64,000 bases of DNA from UBA4582 sp002389265 (lineage in GTDB: Bacteria > Pseudomonadota > Gammaproteobacteria > Pseudomonadales > Azotimanducaceae): assembly GCA_943788825.1 (NCBI GenBank), contig CALSRT010000006.1, forward strand, positions 62,001-126,000, given 5' to 3'. Position 1 is the first letter of the stretch. Each line of letters begins with the position of its first letter. The notes under the pieces were generated by a model. It did not search any database. It saw only the letters and a program-made list of their open reading frames with translations, and was not told the DNA's origin. This document shows positions 26,998 to 35,463 of this stretch, piece by piece. Position numbers and translations under genes: made by a program.

Positions 26998-27774
26998 TCA
27001 GCCCTCGTTCTCATCCATGACCTGTCTGATAGCGTCCTGCAGCGGGCCTAGACGTCGTATCCAGGGGAGCACTTTGAGACTTTTGGCGCGGACCCATTGG
27101 TCCTTTGCCAGATCAGCAGTGGCCTGATCAGGGTATATGTCTAATAACAAGACATACCAGGGCGCGCCCTCGGCAATAATCTGAACGTAGAGGGGGTCAT
27201 CGAGACCGTTAAGGCGGGCGTAGTTGAGAATGTTCAGCTCTTCTTTCATGGCAATCAGCTGCACCGTATAGTAATTAGCGGGCTGATCGAGAATGTTCGA
27301 AGTGCTGGTCGTTGGCCCATTGGACGCCTCGAGCGCATCATCAACGGCAGCCGTGCTATCTGCTGCTAGGCTATCTGCTACACTACTTGGGGCAAGGTCT
27401 GATGGCTGGGTATCGGTCACAGGCGCTACAGTCACTTCTGCTAAGCTTTGGTCGACAACTGTGGCGGCAGGCCATATGGACGTTTCCATAGGTGCGCTGC
27501 GGGTCTCATTGGTGATTGGGACGATTTTGGTTTGATCGGGCTCGTTCTGACAGTCCCAATCTGCTTCTTTTGTTGTGCCGTAGCAGTACCAGTTCTGTTT
27601 AGTCTCACGGTTATCGAGGAGACTCTCCGCCTCACAGTTCTCTCCTGTGCAGTTTTTAGCCTGCTTGTTGGAGAAGATTCCGCCAATCGCGTCAATCGAG
27701 TTATTGACGGTCTGGCAGCCGGTGAGTAGCAAAGGGATCAGGAAAATGGCGGTGTAGGTGATCCGTGCAGGCAT
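26998..27774 (-). CDS. SPOR-domain lipoprotein
   Basis: The 258-residue protein begins with a lipoprotein signal ending 'LLLTGC', so it is probably outer-membrane anchored. A low-complexity Ala/Ser/Asp-rich linker (about 90-165) leads to a C-terminal SPOR-like domain ('NYYTVQLIAMKEELNILNYA' start, 'PWYVLLLDIY', residues about 168-245). SPOR domains bind denuded peptidoglycan at the septum. It lies immediately upstream of selA, probably by chance of operon packing. The middle region has two cysteines in 'ENCEAES'-like and 'WYCYGTTKEADWDCQ' segments that might form a disulfide. Confidence 0.8.
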   Translation of the reverse strand: MPARITYTAIFLIPLLLTGCQTVNNSIDAIGGIFSNKQAKNCTGENCEAESLLDNRETKQNWYCYGTTKEADWDCQNEPDQTKIVPITNETRSAPMETSIWPAATVVDQSLAEVTVAPVTDTQPSDLAPSSVADSLAADSTAAVDDALEASNGPTTSTSNILDQPANYYTVQLIAMKEELNILNYARLNGLDDPLYVQIIAEGAPWYVLLLDIYPDQATADLAKDQWVRAKSLKVLPWIRRLGPLQDAIRQVMDENEG

Positions 27775-27927
27775 GTTAAATCAGCTTCTTGAAAATTGTG
27801 GGTGGATTCAATCACAGATTTGCGCTGTTCGATAGTCTGAGGTAAAAATCCCTCCCTTGGCAGTTGATCAAACGTTGCCTTTGGGCGACGAAATAGACAA
27901 TAAAAACTTTAGCAGCGGGAGCTGGCG

Positions 27928-28935
27928 ATGTCGGTAACGGTAGGAATTAATGGCTTTGGCCGAATGGGAAGGCTCAGTTGTCGAGTTGGCTGGCAACGGC
28001 CAGGCTATGAGCTGATTCGGGTTAATGAAACGGCAACTGATGCCTTGGGGTCAGCCCACCTGCTGAAGTTCGACTCAATTTATGGTGCCTGGCAACATGA
28101 CACGAGTACTCGGGCAGAGTCACTCTTGATCGATGATCAAGTTGTCGCTTATACCTCGACGCCAGATATTTCGACCACGGATTGGTCCGATTGCGATATC
28201 GTCATCGAAGCCACAGGGTTGCATCATAAGATCCCAGGGGCTTTGCAGGCCTATTTCGACCAGGGCGTAAAGAAAGTGATCGTTGCCGCCCCCACTAAAG
28301 GGGCTCTAAATATCGTTTACGGTGTGAATGATCATCTTTACGAGCCTGATCGTGATCATTTGCTGAGCGCGGCGTCTTGTACGACAAATTGCTTGGCGCC
28401 GGTGATTCAGGTTATGCAGGCCAAGGTGGGTATTCGGCACGGCACCATGACCACGATTCACGCGTTGACCAATACCCAAACCCTCGTCGATAAGGGACAC
28501 CGTGATCTGCGTCGAGCCCGGGCCGCAGGCCAATCCTTAATACCCACAACGACCGGGTCGGCCCAGGCGATCACTGACATCTTTCCTGAGCTGACGGGTA
28601 AGCTCAATGGCATGGCCGTGCGAGTACCGTTACTGGGTGCCTCGCTGACCGATTTTGTATTTGAGGCCGCGCGGCCAGTCACTGTCGCCGAGATCAATGG
28701 GTATTTCCAGGCCGCAGCCAATGCTGAGCTGGCTGGGATTCTTGGCTATGAAGAGCGTCCCTTGGTATCCGTCGACTATATTAAGGACCCGCGGTCAGTG
28801 ATTGTCGACGCGCTATCGACCATGGTGATCGATGGTACTCAGGTCAAGCTTTATGCCTGGTATGACAATGAATGGGGCTATGTCAATCGCTTGGTTGAGT
28901 TGCTCGACCGGGTGGCCGGGAGCCTGCGCGCCTGA
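27928..28935 (+). CDS. gap: Glyceraldehyde-3-phosphate dehydrogenase, ArsJ-associated type
   Basis: The 335-residue enzyme has the NAD-binding 'GINGFGRMGRL' and the catalytic Cys in 'SAASCTTNCLAP', with 'TIHALTNTQ' and 'YDNEWGY'. Its stop overlaps the arsJ start (TGATG). In known ars operons this GAPDH makes 1-arseno-3-phosphoglycerate from arsenate and glyceraldehyde-3-phosphate, and ArsJ exports it, where it falls apart outside. That pairing, rather than sequence alone, supports an arsenate-resistance role. No arsR or arsC is visible. GGAG precedes the ATG. Confidence 0.88.
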   Translation: MSVTVGINGFGRMGRLSCRVGWQRPGYELIRVNETATDALGSAHLLKFDSIYGAWQHDTSTRAESLLIDDQVVAYTSTPDISTTDWSDCDIVIEATGLHHKIPGALQAYFDQGVKKVIVAAPTKGALNIVYGVNDHLYEPDRDHLLSAASCTTNCLAPVIQVMQAKVGIRHGTMTTIHALTNTQTLVDKGHRDLRRARAAGQSLIPTTTGSAQAITDIFPELTGKLNGMAVRVPLLGASLTDFVFEAARPVTVAEINGYFQAAANAELAGILGYEERPLVSVDYIKDPRSVIVDALSTMVIDGTQVKLYAWYDNEWGYVNRLVELLDRVAGSLRA

Positions 28936-30120
28936 TGCGCAACTACCTGGTGGTGACTGCCGGTTATTGGGCTTTTACCCTTACCGATGGCGCGATTCGC
29001 ATGTTGGTGGTGTTGTACTTCCATCTGTTGGGCTACTCTCCCTTTGAAGTGGCCATGTTATTCATTTTCTATGAATTCTTTGGCATTGTCACAAATCTAG
29101 TGGGTGGCTGGCTGGGTGCCCGGGTTGGACTGAATCTGACCATGTTAGTGGGTATGGGCCTACAGGTTCTTGCCTTGATGATGTTGACGGTTCCGGATCT
29201 CTGGTTGTCCGTCGGTTATGTGATGTTGGCGCAGGCGTTGTCTGGAATCGCCAAAGACCTGAATAAAATGGCCGCCAAAGCCAGCGTTAAGCTCTTCTTG
29301 CCAGCACAAGCCAGTGACTCGCGCCTGTTTAAGTGGGTGGCGGTGCTCACAGGCTCAAAAAATGCACTTAAAGGTTTAGGTTTCTTTGTCGGCGCTGGGC
29401 TGATGCAGTGGCTTGGTTTTCGTGGGGCGCTTATGGTTCTCGCTTCAGGACTGTTCTGCGCCTTGCTGGTCAGCGCCTGGTTGCTGCCATCGGGCTTGGG
29501 TAAGACCAAGGCCAAACCAGCATTCAGTCAGGTGTTTGCCACACAGCCCTTAATAAATTGGCTAGCCGCTGCTCGATTTTTTCTATTCGGTGCCAGGGAT
29601 ATCTGGTTTGTGGTGGCTTTGCCGGTGTATTTCTATGCCGTTCTCGGCTGGGAGTTTGTCACCGTCGGCAGTTTCATGGCGGTCTGGATCATGGGTTATG
29701 GATTGATTCAAGCCAGTGCGCCGTTGATCTTAGGTCACGCCGACCGAGCCCGTGGTCCGAATGGCTACGCTGCATTAACTTGGGTCGTTGTTCTGGCCCT
29801 GGTGCCGGCCAGTATTGCCATGCTCTTGAGCGCCGGAATGCAACCTGATCTGGTGGTAGTCATTGGCCTGCTGGTTTTCGGAGTTGTTTTTGCCCTGAAC
29901 TCTGCGGTTCATTCATACTCTGATCGTGGCTTGGTCAGCGCACGATGAAATGGCCAAGAATGTAGGTTTCTATTACATGGCCAATGCCGGCGGGCGACTC
30001 ACTGGCACGGTGCTCTCGGGGCTGATTTACCAGAGCCAGGGCTTGATCGGCTGTCTGTGGTGGTCCAGCTTTATGCTGGGGCTGGCAGGCTTGATATCTA
30101 TCCGTTTCTCGCGGGTCTAG
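28935..30120 (+). pseudogene. arsJ: Organoarsenical efflux MFS permease ArsJ, single-base frameshift
   Basis: The N-terminal 330 residues are read from 28935 and contain about ten membrane helices. After 'NSAVHSY' the frame ends at 29948. The remainder ('LIVAWSAHDEMAKNVGFYY' and 'ANAGGRLTGTVLSGLIYQ') continues one base further on, to 30120. Skipping one base near 29919 restores a protein of about 394 residues, the length expected for ArsJ. Everything on both sides looks under normal coding constraint, so the extra base is either recent, or a sequence error, or read through by frameshifting. The site (TACTCTG) is not a long homopolymer. ArsJ would export the arseno-phosphoglycerate made by the upstream GAPDH. 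Confidence 0.8.
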
Positions 30121-30590
30121 ATCTCGGTGCCGCTTGAGCGAGTCTGACGCACCACATATTTACCACTGAAGGTCATGGCGCTGGCGCCATCAAGGACAAT
30201 GCCCGTGTCCAGTAAGATGCTAGCCTTGCCTGTGTCCGTCAGGCGACTGGCAAAAGCGGCGTAGTCATCCGGCAGACGACACTCGCAGACCAGTTCTGCA
30301 AAGACGGGCAGGTGGTAGCCCACTTCACCGCCGGCAATCACCGTATTGCAATCGAGTTCCAGTTCAGTGGTTTTCAGTTGCAAGATGCCCCAACCAGCTA
30401 ACGCCACCAATGAGAATAAGCTACCGCCGAAGGCGGATTGCTGATGATTGATGTTGTTCGCCAGAGGCGCTGTGACTCGCAGGCACGAGCCATCATAGCT
30501 GACCACCTGAATGCCCATATGTTGACTGATGGGGATCAAGGTATGGTAGGCGTGTTGGAGTGACTCGATGGTGGCGTTGGGTAATTGCAC
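30117..30590 (-). CDS. YiiD C-terminal-type hot-dog thioesterase
   Basis: The 157-residue protein is a single hot-dog fold. The segment 'NHQQSAFGGSLFSLVALAGWG' (helix start, quoted from the region about 46-66) is characteristic of the thioesterase domain found at the C-terminus of YiiD. It probably hydrolyses an acyl-CoA or acyl-ACP. It overlaps the arsJ 3' end tail to tail by 4 nt. Confidence 0.82.
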   Translation of the reverse strand: MQLPNATIESLQHAYHTLIPISQHMGIQVVSYDGSCLRVTAPLANNINHQQSAFGGSLFSLVALAGWGILQLKTTELELDCNTVIAGGEVGYHLPVFAELVCECRLPDDYAAFASRLTDTGKASILLDTGIVLDGASAMTFSGKYVVRQTRSSGTEI

Positions 30591-30723
30591 AGTGATGATC
30601 CTGGATGGCAGGGAGGTCTAAATACCGATTTGCGGCAGTAATCTATGGAGTTTACGGTGACTAATTGCTGATGACCAGTGCCCAAGTTCGGTATGATGAG
30701 GCCAATATTATTCGGGGACGATT

Positions 30724-31716
30724 GTGCGCAAACTCATTATTTTATGTATCGTGTTGCTTGGCGGCTGTGACCAAGCCCAGCAGGTGGCGATTTTTGGCAA
30801 TACCATGGGCACGACCTACAGCATCAAAGTCATCTCGGCTGATATCGATCAGGCGAATCTCTCCGCTGAGATAGAGACTCGGCTACGTGAGATCAATGGC
30901 CTGATGTCGACCTATATGCCTGACTCGGAGCTGTCCCGCTTCAATCAGTCACCCACGAACGAATGGTTTGCCGTCAGCGCTGAGACTATTGAGGTTCTGG
31001 AAATGGCTGCGGATATTTATCGCCTTAGTGATGGCAGTTTTGATGTCACTGTGGGTCCGCTGGTGAATCTTTGGGGCTTTGGTCCAAACCCGAAACCCGA
31101 CCAAGTGCCTGGGGCCAAGCAAGTCACCGAGACCCTCGAGACCATTGGGTTCGAACACCTGCAGATACGGGCCGACGCGCTGCGCAAGGATGTGGATTTG
31201 TACGTTGACCTTTCCGCCATTGCCAAGGGCTACGCTGTAGACCAGCTCGCGGAGCTGCTCGATGGTCATGGAATTCAGCACTATCTGGTGGAAATTGGCG
31301 GAGAGTTGCGAAGCAAAGGCGCAAATGCCCAGGAAGAACCTTGGCGGGTCGCCGTGGAGCTACCAGAGTCGAATCAGCGTATGCCCTATCGAATCGTCGA
31401 ATTGATGGATATGGGTATGGCTACTTCTGGCGATTATCGCAACTATTTTGAACGTAATGGGGTGCGTTATTCGCACACGATCGATCCAGCAACGGGTTAT
31501 CCGATTCACCATAATCTGGCTTCTGTGACGGTGCTTGCGCCCAGTGCTGCCTTGGCGGACGGCCTGGCAACGGCCATTAATGTGATGGGTGCCGATCGGG
31601 GGCTGGCTCTGGCAGAGGCGCAGGGACTCGCTGTCTTTGTTATACTCAAACAGGATACCGGTTTCGAGGCACAATACTCGACCGCGTTTGGGCCTTATCT
31701 TAAAGCTGAGGAATAA
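30724..31716 (+). CDS. apbE: FAD:protein FMN transferase ApbE (lipoprotein)
   Basis: The 330-residue lipoprotein (signal ending 'LLGGC') attaches FMN to threonine residues of Na+-NQR or Rnf subunits in the periplasm. Family motifs include 'GTTYSIKV', 'VTVGPLVNLWGFGP', 'DLSAIAKGYAVDQL', 'EIGGELRSKG' and 'HTIDPATGYP', which includes the Mg-binding Asp. GTG 30724 has GGGGA upstream. nqrM follows 55 nt later, so the pair serves NqrC/NqrB flavinylation and NQR assembly; nqrABCDEF itself is not in the window. Confidence 0.95.
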   Translation: MRKLIILCIVLLGGCDQAQQVAIFGNTMGTTYSIKVISADIDQANLSAEIETRLREINGLMSTYMPDSELSRFNQSPTNEWFAVSAETIEVLEMAADIYRLSDGSFDVTVGPLVNLWGFGPNPKPDQVPGAKQVTETLETIGFEHLQIRADALRKDVDLYVDLSAIAKGYAVDQLAELLDGHGIQHYLVEIGGELRSKGANAQEEPWRVAVELPESNQRMPYRIVELMDMGMATSGDYRNYFERNGVRYSHTIDPATGYPIHHNLASVTVLAPSAALADGLATAINVMGADRGLALAEAQGLAVFVILKQDTGFEAQYSTAFGPYLKAEE

Positions 31717-31771
31717 AACCCTCAGCACTAAAAGCTCAGTAATAGTGGGCAGTCTTCAACAGAGTAAAAGA

Positions 31772-31984
31772 ATGATGATTGAGTTTTTCCTGACATTTGT
31801 GATTTTGCTGTTGATCGTCGCAGGCATGGCGATTGGTGTGTTACGGGGCCGTAAGCCCATAGCGGGTACCTGTGGTGGCTTGAATAATATGGGAGGTGGC
31901 GGCACCTGTGAACTTTGCGGGGGTGATACCCAGAAATGCGAAGAGGTCAGCAAGACGCCATTTTTCGATGCCAGCAAGGTCTGA
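31772..31984 (+). CDS. nqrM: Na+-NQR maturation factor NqrM
   Basis: The 70-residue protein has one N-terminal membrane helix (about 4-25) and a Cys-rich tail: 'CGGLNN', 'CELCGG' and a fourth Cys in 'QKCEEV'. NqrM delivers iron for the Cys-ligated centre between NqrD and NqrE. The start ATG at 31772 (or 31775) gives the normal length; an open extension upstream to 31589 overlaps apbE and is not conserved. Confidence 0.92.
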   Translation: MMIEFFLTFVILLLIVAGMAIGVLRGRKPIAGTCGGLNNMGGGGTCELCGGDTQKCEEVSKTPFFDASKV

Positions 31985-32018
31985 GGCTTCAAGGTCGTCC
32001 CATCAAGGCACCCTGGTC

Positions 32019-32135
32019 AACTTGAGCCATTAACTTGAGCCATTAACTTGAGCCATTAACTTGACCCATCAAGATCTCGACCCTAAGAGCCAAGTATTGC
32101 GCTGAAGGTCTGTTTTGAAGCCCTGTTTTGAAGCC
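32019..32135. repeat. Tandem repeats: 4 x 13 nt and 2 x 13 nt
   Basis: Four 13-nt units AACTTGAGCCATT occupy 32019-32070, the last diverged to AACTTGACCCATC. Then CTGTTTTGAAGCC occurs twice without gap at 32110-32122 and 32123-32135. They lie between convergent nqrM and the DAHP synthase gene. Confidence 0.8.
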
Positions 32136-32159
32136 CACTGACCAGCCTAGGTCAGTGGG
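32134..32159. terminator. 10-bp inverted repeat between nqrM and DAHP synthase
   Basis: CCCACTGACC (32134-32143) pairs perfectly with GGTCAGTGGG (32150-32159) over a 6-nt loop, next to the stop of the minus-strand gene. It is symmetrical and could act for both convergent genes, but there is no clear T run. Confidence 0.5.
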
Positions 32160-32163
32160 TCGG

Positions 32164-33267
32164 TCAGGCCCAGATGTTTTTGCGCCGCTGATAGAATTCG
32201 TGACTAGCCTGCATATCATCCAAAAACTTCGGTAGCTCGGCCATTAACAGCGCCTGGGGTCCATCCACGAGTGCATGGGCAGGATCAGGGTGAAAATCCA
32301 CTAACACCATATTGGCGCCAGCGACGAGGCCCTGAGCAGCGGCGTGGGCCACATCAAGAATCTGGTCAGAGGAGCGCTCTCGAGTTCCCACGGAGTGTGA
32401 GGGGTCGACGCATACCGGCATGCGTGTCAGGCGCTTAACGGCCGGTACCTGGCCAAAGTCCACCATGTTGCGATGTGGACTGCTGGCTGAACTTTTCATG
32501 CCCCGTAAACAAAAAATCACATTCGAAGTTCCTTCGCTCGCCAAGTACTCGGCGGCATTCAGAGATTCGTTCAGACTCACACCATAGCCCCGTTTGAATA
32601 GCACAGGAAAGACCCGCTGACGGCCAACGGCCTTCAGTAATTCAAAATTCTGAGTGTTACGAGTGCCAATTTGCAGCATCACTCCAGTAGGGTTGCCCGT
32701 CGCATGCAAGGCTTCGTTGATCTCTTCGATGTGTTTTTCGTGAGTCACTTCCATCGCGATGACCTTAATGCCGTACTTGCCCGCCAGTTCGAATACCCAA
32801 GGCAAGCAGTCCCGGCCGTGGCCTTGAAAAGAGTAGGGGTTGGTCCGCGGCTTGTATGCACCCATGCGGGTGCAGACCTGGCCGTGAGCCTGGAGTGCTT
32901 TGAGCATGGTTTCAACATTCTTCGGGTTATCCACTGCGCATAGACCCGCGACAATATGGCAATTATCCTGGCTGAATTCCACGCCGTTATAATGAAAACC
33001 GCTGACTCGAAATTGGTCTGAATGGCGTCCTAGGATTCGATATTCTTCGGCTATTCGAATGACGCGCTCGACAGCTTCAAAGCTTTCAATCATAGCCTGG
33101 TCGAGCTTGTGGGTGTCTCCTAGCAAGTAAATTTCAGTCAGGGTTTTTTCCGTGCCCCGGACCTGATGCTGCTGCAGTGTCACATCAGACAACGTTCGTA
33201 GATAGTCCATGACTTTCTGGTAGGCTGGACTTTGTTCGTCAGCATTGGGCTGCAGTATGACAATCAT
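32164..33267 (-). CDS. 3-deoxy-7-phosphoheptulonate (DAHP) synthase, type I-beta-like with N-terminal regulatory domain
   Basis: The 367-residue enzyme starts the shikimate pathway by joining phosphoenolpyruvate and erythrose-4-phosphate. An N-terminal ferredoxin-like domain (about 1-70, 'MIVILQPNADEQSPAYQKV' start) precedes the barrel with 'KPRTNPYSFQGHG', 'EVTHEKHIEEI', 'QIGTRNTQNFELL' and 'CVDPSHSVGTRE'. This layout matches the Thermotoga-type I-beta enzymes, not AroF/G/H of E. coli. The usual 'AGPCAVES' active-site segment reads 'AGLCAVDN', a notable change. Single gene, convergent with nqrM. Confidence 0.85.
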   Translation of the reverse strand: MIVILQPNADEQSPAYQKVMDYLRTLSDVTLQQHQVRGTEKTLTEIYLLGDTHKLDQAMIESFEAVERVIRIAEEYRILGRHSDQFRVSGFHYNGVEFSQDNCHIVAGLCAVDNPKNVETMLKALQAHGQVCTRMGAYKPRTNPYSFQGHGRDCLPWVFELAGKYGIKVIAMEVTHEKHIEEINEALHATGNPTGVMLQIGTRNTQNFELLKAVGRQRVFPVLFKRGYGVSLNESLNAAEYLASEGTSNVIFCLRGMKSSASSPHRNMVDFGQVPAVKRLTRMPVCVDPSHSVGTRERSSDQILDVAHAAAQGLVAGANMVLVDFHPDPAHALVDGPQALLMAELPKFLDDMQASHEFYQRRKNIWA

Positions 33268-33493
33268 CAGCTTTACTCCAGGTTGGCTAATTCGTAAGAG
33301 GAGGTAGTAGTTTGAGTGGTCTTGTTGCGAATGCCAAGCAGTCTGTAACGAAACGTTTGAGTCACTTCCGCTCTAACACTGCCGAGCGGCGCCTGCTCAT
33401 TCCATGTATTGGAAAAAGATCTGCTGTTAGTTGCTATTTCGAGGGAGTGGTATGTGCTTCAATACACCTTCGTTCTGTAGACAGTTAGAAATT

Positions 33494-34730
33494 ATGAGTT
33501 CAAGTTGGCGTTCTTTGATCGCCCTGCGTTATACACGTTCAAGTGCCTCAGATCAGCTGGTGTCATTCATGTCCTTGGTGTCCATTGCGGGCCTGGTGTT
33601 GGGCGTCGCTGTGCTGGTTCTGGTGCTGTCCATTATGAACGGTTTTGAGCAGGAGCTTCGATTACGTGTACTGGCGGTATTACCCCATGGCGTCATTTTC
33701 GCTGAAGAGGGCTTCGACGACTGGCATGAGACGGCCGCGATATTCGCTGCTGACCCCGAAGTGACGGGTGTTGCGCCCTATGTCGAAGGCGCGGGTCTGG
33801 TGGTTGCCAATGGTGCCGTCGAGGGCATTACCTTTGTTGGCATCGACCCGACTGTCGAAGGACAAGTCTCAATCATCAGTGATTTTCTACTTAGCGGTGA
33901 GCTGGCCTCGCTGGCACCCCGGTCGTTCAATGTTGCCATTGGTCGTGACTTAGCTGATCTGTTGCAGGTGACATTAGGCGATCGTTTGACGCTGGTGCTA
34001 CCTACGGCTCAATTGACTCTCGCTGGCCCCTTGCCCCGCAGTAAACGTTTTACAGTGAGCGCTATCTTTGAGGTCGGCACTGATGCGGATAAGAACCAGA
34101 TGATGATAAATCAACTGGATGCGGTGAAGCTGTTGGGACCGCAGGCCATTGTTGGCTTGCGAATAGCTATGGTAGATTTGTTTGCGGCGCCACAGATATT
34201 GCCGCGGCTGATACATAGTACTCAGCGAGATGACCTGTATGCTTCAAGTTGGATGCGTCGCTATGGCAGCTTGTATGACGCGATTTTGGTGCAAAAAACG
34301 ACCATGTTTTTTGCTGCTGTTGATGTTGGTCGCAGTCGCTGCTTTTAATGTCGTGTCGAATTTGGTGATGACGGTTAACGACAAACAGGGAGATATTGCC
34401 ATTTTACGCACACTGGGCGCATCAAAGCGTTCGGTGATGGCGATCTTTATATTCCATGGCGCGCTGGTGGGTGCAACGGGGATTGTCATTGGCATCTTGT
34501 TAGGGGTGGGTAGTGCCTTGGGTATAGGTGATGTCTATCAGTTTATTGATTCGTCATTCCAGCTGGGCTTGATGGATGAGTATTTCGTGCATTACCTGCC
34601 GACAGCAGTATCAACCAGTGATGTCGCGTTGGTCGCGGGCGTTTCCATGTTGATCTGTCTGGGCGCGACGATTTATCCCGCTTTTATGGCGGCTCGATCT
34701 AATCCGATAGAGGCGCTCCAGTATGAGTAA
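33494..34730 (+). pseudogene. lolC: Lipoprotein-releasing ABC permease LolC, single-base frameshift
   Basis: The first part (33494-34348) reads an N-terminal membrane helix, a periplasmic domain and the start of the second helix. It leaves frame at a run of six Ts (34307-34312) after 'QKTTM'. With five Ts the frame continues as 'FLLLLMLVAVAAFNVVSNL' and runs to 34730, giving about 411 residues, the normal LolC length, ending with the conserved 'ARSNPIEALQYE'. The break is in the FtsX-like membrane core. LolCDE extracts outer-membrane lipoproteins and is normally essential, so a real null is unlikely; a homopolymer error or slippage is more plausible. It overlaps lolD. Confidence 0.85.
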
Positions 34731-35463
34731 TTCCATTCATGAATCCACTCCTGTCGTCGCAGCACCAGTCACCGCGGATATTGTCTTGCAGGTCGAGGGC
34801 CTGCAAAAATATTATCATCAGGGCTTAGAAAAACTACATATCCTCAAGGGCGTTGATTTGGTTGTTCATCGGGGCGAGCGGATCGCTATCGTCGGTCTTT
34901 CCGGTAGCGGCAAAAGTACGCTATTGCATCTGCTCGGTGGTCTTGACGCTGCTGATGCAGGCAGTGTCTGGTTGAACGGTATTGATCTGGCCGTCGCCAC
35001 TGACGATGAGGTCTGTCGACTGCGTAATGAGAGCCTTGGCTTTGTCTACCAGTTCCATCATCTGATGGCTGATTTCAGTGCGGCCGAGAATGTAGCGATG
35101 CCATTATTGATTGGTGGCACAAGCCGGGCTGTTGCCCTTGAGCAAGCAACCAGTATCCTCGCACGAGTAGGGCTGAGTGATCGAACGAGTCATCGGCCGT
35201 CACAATTGTCCGGTGGTGAGCGCCAACGTGTCGCCATGGCAAGGGCGTTAGTCACATCCCCAGACTGTGTGCTGGCGGATGAACCGACGGGCAATCTGGA
35301 TGAAAAAACCGCGGCTGAAGTCAATGCACTAATGGTGGAGCTGAGCCATGAGCTTCGGATCAGCTTTATTGTTGTTACGCATAACCTCGACCTTGCGCGA
35401 CGCATGGATCATGTGTACCAGTTACACAACGGTTTGCTGCTGAAGGATGAGGTGGTTCGTTGA
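34723..35463 (+). CDS. lolD: Lipoprotein-releasing system ATP-binding protein LolD
   Basis: The 246-residue ABC ATPase powers lipoprotein extraction from the inner membrane. Motifs are Walker A 'GLSGSGKST', signature 'LSGGERQRVAMARAL', Walker B 'CVLADEPTGNLDE' and the switch His in 'VVTHN'. It overlaps lolC by 8 nt and its stop overlaps the lolE start (TTGA), so the three are one operon. Full length with a slightly longer N terminus. Confidence 0.97.
   Translation: MSNSIHESTPVVAAPVTADIVLQVEGLQKYYHQGLEKLHILKGVDLVVHRGERIAIVGLSGSGKSTLLHLLGGLDAADAGSVWLNGIDLAVATDDEVCRLRNESLGFVYQFHHLMADFSAAENVAMPLLIGGTSRAVALEQATSILARVGLSDRTSHRPSQLSGGERQRVAMARALVTSPDCVLADEPTGNLDEKTAAEVNALMVELSHELRISFIVVTHNLDLARRMDHVYQLHNGLLLKDEVVR

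Noticed and set aside
29930..29960. TGA ending the first arsJ frame as a possible selenocysteine codon, given selAB nearby
   Set aside because: Readthrough in that frame gives sequence unlike ArsJ; the conserved continuation is in the +1 frame, so a frameshift explains it.
31589..31771. N-terminal extension of nqrM
   Set aside because: It overlaps apbE in another frame, and NqrM proteins start with the membrane helix at 31772.
32019..32070. Possible CRISPR-like array
   Set aside because: Four 13-nt units are directly adjacent with no spacers; it is a simple tandem repeat.
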